From NCBI GenBank assembly GCA_051745935.1, contig JBNJEM010000493.1, forward strand, positions 1-6,109: 6,109 nt of DNA, written 5' to 3'. The stretch's first letter is position 1. Each line of letters opens with the position of its first letter. The notes beneath the pieces are model-generated. The model searched no databases, was not told the origin of the DNA, and saw nothing but the letters and a program-made list of their open reading frames with translations. Of the stretch, positions 1-5,420 are shown piece by piece. The translations under genes were made by a program, and so were the position numbers. The DNA is from JBNJEM01 sp051745935 (GTDB lineage Bacteria; Planctomycetota; Planctomycetia; Pirellulales; Pirellulaceae).

Positions 1-1
1 T

Positions 2-3000
2 TTCAAGTGCCGGATCGATAAGGATGGCGATTGGAAGACCGTGGAGAAGGACGTAGCGCTCCGGGTGGAGATGAAGTCGACGCTGGATAATGCCGCGGGC
101 ACCATGGTTCTGCGCCCCCATGCCGTGGAGATGCGATTTGGTTTTGCTCATCAATGGGTCGGCGAGGTGTGCTTCGATGATGAAAACCTGATGGTTTCCG
201 TCCCCAACGGAACGGCTCTGCTGCGGCAAGCGAAGCGGAACGCCGCGGGCGGTGATTATCGACTTGTCAGCACTTTCCGATTCGAGGATAGCGGTGACGA
301 AAAAGCCTTCCCCGCCTTGTGCCGCGTGGGCGATGATGTTTTCTGCCGTATTGGGGGGGAAACCGGCACGGTTCTGAAATGGAACGCCGCGAACCTTGGT
401 TGGGAGCCGTTCGGCTCGGCAATGCCCGAGCGTGCCTTTGAGTCGGCTACCACTTCCGTGCGCCGCGCCAGCGCATTGGGTCCGATGTGCTTGCTGCCCG
501 ATGGCGAGAGCGACATGGCCGATGGAAAACTCATCTTTGAGTTCAATCAAAGCACTTCTCTTGTGGGACAACTCGGCGCGACGGGATTCGACTTTGACCG
601 GATCGTGACAATGGACGTCGCGAATGGCAAGTCGGTGCTTTACACACAAGCCGCCCTGCTGGAACTCGACCCACGGCAACTGGCGGGCCGGCCCGGGCAG
701 GCGGGCTGGATTCCAACGGACGTGGATGTCTCGGCTGCCTGCGGCACGGTCGTTGTTCCCGGTTCGTACACGGTATATCGCGACGTGCTGCCGGGCCATC
801 CCCATGTTCTACTGAGTCGAGGGAAAGAGCAGGGATGGTCTTTTGACGGCAGTCGTTGGGCGGAACTCTCCCATGAGCAGATAGACCGGCTCGCGCGCGA
901 GAACGGCAAGCTTCTGTACGATGGCACGTTTTGTCGCTGGCACCGCGACGATACCGTGGAACTACAGTGCCAGCACGACAGAGGAACCGTGAAAAAAATG
1001 CTGAAGGCCCGATTCGACGCCGACGCGGGACGCTTCGATTTCGATCGGGTTTCGGCCATCGGATATTTCGACCACAACGCTTGGGCCCTCACCGATCGCG
1101 GTCTCGTGCAGCCGCTGGAGGACGGTACGATTCGGGTCTTTGATGTGCCTCACGGCGTCGATCAGGCCGGCGAAGCCGGGTTTTTCGTTGTTCCAGGCAG
1201 AAACGGCCAAGAGTATTTGGCCCTGAAACTGACAAGCGGCGACAAGGATACACGCTGGCTGCTCTGGCAGCAGTCGCGTTGGAAGATGGCTCCCGATTCG
1301 GGCGAGATCCACGAGGCGATTCAAAACGCCGAGGATACCCTGTTGGCCAATGGGCATTGGAAAGTCAGTCGTTCGCAAATCAACGCCCTTCCAGTCCGAA
1401 AACTCCAGATGCATTGGTTGTGGGCCCCCCCCGGCCGCTTCGACACGGTCGCTATCGACATGGACCATGAAAGTTTCCCGGCCAGGTTCGATTTCGAACG
1501 GATCAATGATTTCGTCATAGAGGGCGACCATCTGTGGATTGCCACCGGGCACGGGATCATGCTGTATGGGATTTCGGCAAGGCAAATGATGGGCTGGGAC
1601 AGGCTTTCCCAGGATGCTCCCGAAGTCGACGAATTGTTCTTGCATCAAGGCACGATATTCGCGAGTTCGGACTCGATGCTGTTCCGCAACGATTCCAACA
1701 GAATGAACGATTGGTCACGGGGCACGGACGACCTGCCGGCGAAAAAAGACAACTCAACCCTGCTGGATTGCGCTGACTGGAAAGTCGTTTCGGACGACAG
1801 CCGATCGGGGCGGGGCATAGTCATAAGTCGTCGGCTGGCCGAGGACGAGCGGGATCTTGTCGAAGTCGAGCTCTCCGACGACAAGGGCGGATTGCGGTTC
1901 GACTTCGACGTGGTGACTTCCGTGGCCGGTTCGGGCAAAACAGTCGCGCTGGCATCGGGCAGGGGACTCCTCGAACGACCCGACGCCGACCTCGACTCGC
2001 TCAGAAAGTCCTTTTCACGCGAGGGGGATTTGCCCGTGGACGCCGATTGTGAAGTATTCCAGTTCGGGCCGGAAGGCATGGTGAACATTTATTGCGAATC
2101 CGCCGGGCGGCTCTGGAGACTAGACGAGGAGTCGGACTGCTGGGCTGCAGTGAAAGCTCGCGATGCCCAGCGGATCGAGCAAGAGCGATCTTCGACCGTG
2201 GCAAAGAACTCCTTTTGGTATATTACCAAAGAGGAGTCCGAGGAGCTGCTTTGCATGATCAGCATGCCACGGGATAAATACTATACGAAAACCGATTTCA
2301 ACGCCGAGCAAGGTCTGTTCGACTTCGACGTCATGCACGATGTCGTTTCGCTCAAAGAAGCGAATCGAGTGGAAGAGCTGTTTGTCGCAACCGAGGGCGG
2401 TGTCGTGCGCCGCCGAATGGACGCCCACGGCCCCTGGGAACGCCGTTATTGCAACCCTGAACGGGACGGTGTTGTCATGGGTACCATTTACAATCTAGCC
2501 GGCAACGGTTCGGACGTGATCATGCTCAGAAAGGCATCGGAGAACAATTCCAGTTGTCGCGTTTACAAGAGAGACGAGGATTCATGGGGCAAGTCGGGCA
2601 CCGTGAACGCCGCCGCCGAACGGTTCGCTAAACTCAAATCCTTGCACAAAAGCGATCCGGGCGGATGGGCCATCGCTGATATCGACTCATACCGCCGACT
2701 TTCTCCCACTCGCTCGCCTGCCAGTGGGCCGCATGTGGGATTGGAGCACGGTGGGCAGCCGATTTGGCTTGTGGACACGGAGGCCGGTCTGCTCTGTGCC
2801 CATGATATCGTTTACAGCCTGGACTGTTATCAGGACCGCCTCTGGCTGGGAACAGCCGGGGGCTGCGTGGCCTATCCCATCGCCAGCGACATGTGGCAGT
2901 CCAACATCAGCTTGAACAGGTCGCTGCATCTGGCCACTGGTTTTCTGCCCGATTACGATATCTGGCAGCCCGCCGACCCGCCCCGCGTCGGTTTCGTGGA

Positions 3001-4891
3001 GCAGTCCGCCGAGGGCGATGCCTTGGTCTGCTTTCCGCTGGACGCTTATGATTCGATCCGCGACGCGAGATATGACACCAGAACGTGTCTCGCGATCTCG
3101 CCCGCGAATCCCCATGCCACCTACAGCGAGAACGCCGGCCGACTTTCCGCCGAGGAAGCTGCCAAAACGCTCCACGTGCTGAACAACCGGTTATGGAAAT
3201 GGACGAAGAGCGGGCCATACGGTTTTCAAATGGAATTTCACGAAGGCGCGGCCGACCTGCCCCGGAACTACTGCATGATCAACGACGGGGCCTTCCGATT
3301 TTTCGATATTTCACATACAAAAGATCGCCGAAAAGCGCACCGAGCCATGGAATTGTCGCCGCAACTGCTGTATGTGGCCACGGCAGGCGGCGTAATGGCT
3401 TTCGATTCGCAAAGCGGAGAACCGCAAAGACTTTTTGCTCGCGCCGAGACCGCCGGCACAACCGAAAACCAGGAACTCGAATCCGTGCAACGGCTTTTTT
3501 ATAACCACCGCCGGCAATCGCTTGCGGCCCAGGATACCGCCGGATCGGTTTTCCTCATGGATTGCAGCGGAGACGAGCGATTTGCCGACGTGTCCGCCGC
3601 GACGAACGATCCCTTCGCCGAAGCGAACATCGTAGTCGACAATTCGCTTTTACGATGGCGACAGGAGTCGGACGCGGCCCATATTCGCCTGACCAACAGC
3701 GATCTACCCGAAGATGCCCCGTACCGCTTCTTTGTCGATGGGAAGTTTTCCTTCGATCATGTCAACCAGTTAGCCGCCGACGATCGAGGACACATCTATT
3801 TTGCCACCGGCGGAGGCGTGGTGCGAGCCGCGGCCGACACGAGGGAAATCGAGAAAGTTTATGCCCGCGACTTCCTCGACCGCGGCCGGTCTGGGGTGGC
3901 GCCCGTGTCGGAAATCATTTTCGACCGCAATTGCCCCGACCCATCCCAGCCAAAACTCCACGCCCGCTCCGGCACCACGACCTGGAGTATGTTCGGTAAC
4001 GATGCCTGGCAACGCAACGAGGGGCGCCAGTGTTTCGAAGCCTTTCGACGCGAGTACACGCGGGCGTCCGACTCGTTTTGGACTTGGGTCAGGCACCCTT
4101 CCGGCGTCTCGGTCCAGTTGCACAAGAGCGATCCGCCCGGCGTGATCTTCGGCAACTCGATGATCGCGCCCCACGATTCGCTCATGAGCCGTGGCCGCTT
4201 CCGCTGGGACGACCTGCGCGAAATCGAACTCCGTGGCAACGACCTGTTTTTTACCACTCCCACCGGCGTTTGCCACTATCGTTATCAATCCGTCGACGTC
4301 TCCCCGCAATTCATCAAACTCTATACGCGGGCCGACAATGGCCATGAGCATGTTCCCATGAAAAACGTGGAAAGGATACTCGGCCAAAATGAAACGCTCG
4401 TTGCTTGGAATGACAACCATGTGTTCACCGCCAGGAAAAGAGATACGAGCGATAACTGGACGTGGAAAGTCGACCAAAGCCGCGAACCGAAAGACATGAA
4501 ACGCCAACGTCTGTTTTCCGATGAGGACACCACCGCCGGAAAGCCCGCTCGGTGGGGGGTTCGGTTCGACAAGAAATCAAAGCAGCTGGCCCTGCATCGC
4601 GTGAAATCGACGACGCCTCGAAAAGCATTTGACAATTCCACCGAAATATGCGCAAAAGAACTCGACAACGAGGACGTCGATTGTTCCCGCTCGCTTGCCA
4701 CGCCAGCGGGTATTTTTCAGGCGTGCGGCCAAAAGGTCATCTGGTTCGATACCCAAATGGCCAAGCGCCAGATGGCGTGCCGTCCCTTCGCGTGGGTGGG
4801 CGTCGTGCTCGCCCTCGTTCTGTTCCTCTGGTTCTTGCGGTTCAGCTCTGGAACCAGCTCTGAAACAGACACGCTGGAGGGGAACGGCTAA
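2..4891 (+). CDS. Giant multi-unit beta-propeller-like protein with a C-terminal membrane anchor (5' partial)
   Basis: The frame is open from the first in-frame codon (base 2) to TAA at 4889-4891. A GTG at 41 could be taken as a start, but the 13 codons before it are open, end in a W-containing block like those inside the repeats, and have no ribosome-binding site, so the true start lies upstream. Residue numbers here count from that GTG. Ten diverged units begin at F33, F183, F332, F483, F620, F760, C919, F1085, F1236 and F1387, each with an F-x-F-D-like motif and, in most, a strand like LWIAT..GI (residue 498) or LWLGTAGG (934). This strand resembles the Reg_prop (PF07494) blade of sensory propellers. 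An eleventh strand, LATPAGI, is at 1552-1558. A hydrophobic helix (about 1583-1599) and an acidic tail end the protein. No kinase, peptidase or other catalytic motif was seen. I infer a membrane-anchored scaffold or ligand sensor; the function is unknown. That this is a real gene is near certain; the propeller fold is probable. Confidence 0.93.
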   Translation, partial: FKCRIDKDGDWKTVEKDVALRVEMKSTLDNAAGTMVLRPHAVEMRFGFAHQWVGEVCFDDENLMVSVPNGTALLRQAKRNAAGGDYRLVSTFRFEDSGDEKAFPALCRVGDDVFCRIGGETGTVLKWNAANLGWEPFGSAMPERAFESATTSVRRASALGPMCLLPDGESDMADGKLIFEFNQSTSLVGQLGATGFDFDRIVTMDVANGKSVLYTQAALLELDPRQLAGRPGQAGWIPTDVDVSAACGTVVVPGSYTVYRDVLPGHPHVLLSRGKEQGWSFDGSRWAELSHEQIDRLARENGKLLYDGTFCRWHRDDTVELQCQHDRGTVKKMLKARFDADAGRFDFDRVSAIGYFDHNAWALTDRGLVQPLEDGTIRVFDVPHGVDQAGEAGFFVVPGRNGQEYLALKLTSGDKDTRWLLWQQSRWKMAPDSGEIHEAIQNAEDTLLANGHWKVSRSQINALPVRKLQMHWLWAPPGRFDTVAIDMDHESFPARFDFERINDFVIEGDHLWIATGHGIMLYGISARQMMGWDRLSQDAPEVDELFLHQGTIFASSDSMLFRNDSNRMNDWSRGTDDLPAKKDNSTLLDCADWKVVSDDSRSGRGIVISRRLAEDERDLVEVELSDDKGGLRFDFDVVTSVAGSGKTVALASGRGLLERPDADLDSLRKSFSREGDLPVDADCEVFQFGPEGMVNIYCESAGRLWRLDEESDCWAAVKARDAQRIEQERSSTVAKNSFWYITKEESEELLCMISMPRDKYYTKTDFNAEQGLFDFDVMHDVVSLKEANRVEELFVATEGGVVRRRMDAHGPWERRYCNPERDGVVMGTIYNLAGNGSDVIMLRKASENNSSCRVYKRDEDSWGKSGTVNAAAERFAKLKSLHKSDPGGWAIADIDSYRRLSPTRSPASGPHVGLEHGGQPIWLVDTEAGLLCAHDIVYSLDCYQDRLWLGTAGGCVAYPIASDMWQSNISLNRSLHLATGFLPDYDIWQPADPPRVGFVEQSAEGDALVCFPLDAYDSIRDARYDTRTCLAISPANPHATYSENAGRLSAEEAAKTLHVLNNRLWKWTKSGPYGFQMEFHEGAADLPRNYCMINDGAFRFFDISHTKDRRKAHRAMELSPQLLYVATAGGVMAFDSQSGEPQRLFARAETAGTTENQELESVQRLFYNHRRQSLAAQDTAGSVFLMDCSGDERFADVSAATNDPFAEANIVVDNSLLRWRQESDAAHIRLTNSDLPEDAPYRFFVDGKFSFDHVNQLAADDRGHIYFATGGGVVRAAADTREIEKVYARDFLDRGRSGVAPVSEIIFDRNCPDPSQPKLHARSGTTTWSMFGNDAWQRNEGRQCFEAFRREYTRASDSFWTWVRHPSGVSVQLHKSDPPGVIFGNSMIAPHDSLMSRGRFRWDDLREIELRGNDLFFTTPTGVCHYRYQSVDVSPQFIKLYTRADNGHEHVPMKNVERILGQNETLVAWNDNHVFTARKRDTSDNWTWKVDQSREPKDMKRQRLFSDEDTTAGKPARWGVRFDKKSKQLALHRVKSTTPRKAFDNSTEICAKELDNEDVDCSRSLATPAGIFQACGQKVIWFDTQMAKRQMACRPFAWVGVVLALVLFLWFLRFSSGTSSETDTLEGNG
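131..4735 (+). repeat. Ten-unit protein repeat array, period about 150 residues
   Basis: The unit-opening motifs lie at nucleotides 137 (RFGFAH), 587 (FDFDRI), 1034 (FDFDRV), 1487 (FDFERI), 1898 (FDFDVV), 2318 (FDFDVM), 2795 (degenerate CAHDIV), 3293 (FRFFDI), 3746 (FSFDHV) and 4199 (FRWDDL). Spacings in residues are 150, 149, 151, 137, 140, 159, 166, 151 and 151. About 12-25 residues after each motif comes the glycine-containing blade strand: NLMVSVPNG, NAWALTDRGL, HLWIATGHGI, ELFVATEGGV, RLWLGTAGGC, LLYVATAGGV, HIYFATGGGV, DLFFTTPTGV. The units are diverged in DNA, so this is an old or selected repeat rather than a recent tandem duplication. A cap strand at 4694-4714 shows the array stops one strand into an eleventh unit. 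Confidence 0.85.
4787..4837 (+). other. C-terminal transmembrane segment of the giant protein
   Basis: Residues 1583-1599 (FAWVGVVLALVLFLWFL) form an uninterrupted hydrophobic stretch of 17 residues, just long enough to cross a membrane. The preceding residues contain K and R (AKRQMACR). The 17 residues after it hold one R, then S, T, G, D and E only. This is a single C-terminal anchor. By the positive-inside rule the flanking charges put the repeat domain slightly on the cytoplasmic side, but the unseen N-terminus could carry a signal peptide that decides otherwise. Confidence 0.85.
4876..4882 (+). promoter_or_regulatory. Strong Shine-Dalgarno at the end of the giant gene
   Basis: GGAGGGG lies inside the last codons of the giant CDS, about 8 bases before the ATG at 4891. 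It is the best ribosome-binding site in the window together with the one at 5315, and is the main reason to consider the short ORF at 4891 translated. A G-rich run here could also simply encode the LEGNG tail. Confidence 0.45.
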
Positions 4892-4968
4892 TGGCTATCG
4901 CGGCCAATCGGCTCAATAGTGACGAATTCTTATCGATCTTATATTTCAGGCGGTTGGATTTTTCGTAA
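4891..4968 (+). CDS. Possible 25-residue peptide overlapping the giant gene (TAATG)
   Basis: ATG at 4891 shares its first base with the TAA of the giant gene, a classic arrangement for translational coupling, and is preceded by GGAGGGG at a suitable distance. The frame closes at TAA 4966-4968 after 25 codons. The peptide starts MAIAANRLNSDE and ends YFRRLDFS. It has no transmembrane segment or recognisable domain. The RLN, YFRRL and DFS residues recur in the same frame about 200 bases downstream. It may be a real small protein, the remnant of a longer decayed gene, or chance. I recognise no family. Confidence 0.3.
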   Translation: MAIAANRLNSDEFLSILYFRRLDFS

Positions 4969-5168
4969 GTTTTTAGCGAACTGAAGTAAGGCTCTTCCAG
5001 GCAATGAGGGTTGGAAAACGACTCTGTGGAGCACGCAGGCCGCCGTCCGCTGTCATGATCCCTGCCGATCGAACGCGCGGGTGAGCGGACTCTGGCCTTG
5101 CGGTTAAACGGGCTACGTCATAAGGGATTTGGGATCACGAAGCTAGGATTCTACTTCAGACGGCTAGA
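4938..5168 (+). repeat. Degenerate direct repeat, two 21-base copies 210 bases apart
   Basis: Copies at 4938-4958 and 5148-5168 match at 15 of 21 bases around TTCAG-CGG. Read in the frame of the short ORF at 4891, both give YFRRL; the differences within these five codons are synonymous (TAT/TAC, AGG/AGA, TTG/CTA). The offset of 210 bases keeps the frame. Matching RLN codons precede (4909, 5101) and DFS codons follow (4957, 5176), with gaps of 6 and 3 codons between the copies. Confidence 0.4.
5045..5090. repeat. Inverted repeat, 7-bp arms, 32-base loop
   Basis: GTCCGCT at 5045-5051 is perfectly complementary to AGCGGAC at 5084-5090. The loop is long and there is no following T run, so it is not a typical intrinsic terminator. 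It could be an RNA fold in the 3' region of the giant transcript, or chance. Confidence 0.3.
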
Positions 5169-5196
5169 GTGTTACGATTTTTCCGGATGGAAAGCT

Positions 5197-5229
5197 GTCC
5201 GACGCAAGCCGTCCTCCCGTTGGTCGGAC
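5197..5229. repeat. Inverted repeat, 7-bp arms, 19-base loop
   Basis: GTCCGAC at 5197-5203 is perfectly complementary to GTCGGAC at 5223-5229. The arms share the GTCCG/CGGAC core with the inverted repeat at 5045-5090. It has no T run. It could be a regulatory RNA hairpin or a protein-binding site upstream of the TPR gene. Confidence 0.3.
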
Positions 5230-5258
5230 TCGCGGCGGAGAAAGTCATCCGCGACCGG

Positions 5259-5264
5259 TATAGT
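5259..5264 (+). promoter_or_regulatory. Candidate -10 box for the TPR gene
   Basis: TATAGT differs from the bacterial housekeeping -10 consensus at one position and lies 63 bases before the TPR start codon. No TTGACA-like -35 element was found at 16-18 bases upstream, and there is no extended TG. Only weak support for an independent promoter. Confidence 0.2.
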
Positions 5265-5280
5265 GGGGACAGCGCGGGAT

Positions 5281-5295
5281 CGGCCCCCGGGGCCG
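5281..5295. repeat. GC-only palindrome in the putative leader of the TPR gene
   Basis: CGGCCCCCGGGGCCG is an inverted repeat with 7-base arms around one central C. As RNA it would fold as a 5-bp GC stem with a 5-base loop. It ends 19 bases before the ribosome-binding site at 5315, so it could affect translation or be an operator. No T run follows. Confidence 0.35.
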
Positions 5296-5314
5296 AGAAT
5301 CATCACTCTCATGT

Positions 5315-5319
5315 GGAGG
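5315..5319 (+). promoter_or_regulatory. Ribosome-binding site of the TPR gene
   Basis: GGAGG lies 8 bases upstream of the ATG at 5328. It selects this start over the in-frame GTG at 5313, which overlaps the site and leaves no room for its own. The signal peptide beginning at this ATG agrees with the choice. Confidence 0.75.
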
Positions 5320-5327
5320 CTAGTGCA

Positions 5328-5420
5328 ATGGCGCCTGTTAAACTCTGCTTCTTTTCGATTGTCGGCGGGATCGCTTTCACACTCTTTGCTGGGATGGGTG
5401 TTCCTGGTTCCGCCTTTGCT
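5328..5420 (+). other. Signal peptide of the TPR protein
   Basis: Residues 1-31 show a short N-region with one lysine, a hydrophobic core (LCFFSIVGGIAFTLFAGMG) and a P-G before AFA, matching the A-x-A rule for signal peptidase I. There is no lipobox: the only cysteine (C7) is in the core region and not preceded by a lipobox, so a lipoprotein is unlikely. Confidence 0.85.

Larger units (their letters stand above)
4969..5327 (+). other. Intergenic region without a convincing gene
   Basis: These 359 bases separate the short ORF from the TPR gene (436 bases from the end of the giant gene). They contain three small inverted repeats (5045-5090, 5197-5229, 5281-5295), the second copy of the YFRRL-encoding repeat (5148-5168), a weak -10-like box (5259-5264) and the ribosome-binding site of the TPR gene. 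No stem followed by a T run was found, so the terminator of the giant gene is not identified. No tRNA-like or known riboswitch-like pattern was seen. A TTG-initiated frame from 5098 runs into the TPR gene out of phase and is not called a gene. Confidence 0.7.

Noticed and set aside
41..43. GTG as the start of the giant gene
   Set aside because: The frame is open upstream to the window edge with repeat-like residues, and there is no Shine-Dalgarno in front of this codon.
962..1648. Antisense frame of 228 codons
   Set aside because: Opposite units 3-4 of the giant gene, with no domain or clear ribosome-binding site seen.
3770..4507. Antisense frame of 245 codons
   Set aside because: It lies wholly opposite the well-supported repeat units 9-10 of the giant gene. 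Long antisense frames are common opposite GC-rich genes, and the product shows no recognisable motif.
131..4735. Recent tandem DNA duplication or CRISPR-like array
   Set aside because: The units are similar only at protein motifs; DNA identity between units is low apart from short motif-encoding stretches.
4940..4945. TATATT as a -10 promoter element after the giant gene
   Set aside because: No -35-like sequence at a suitable distance, and it falls within the YFRRL-encoding repeat.
4969..5100. Intrinsic terminator after the giant gene
   Set aside because: The T-rich stretches at 4959-4975 are not preceded by a stable GC stem, and the inverted repeat at 5045-5090 has a 32-base loop and no T run.
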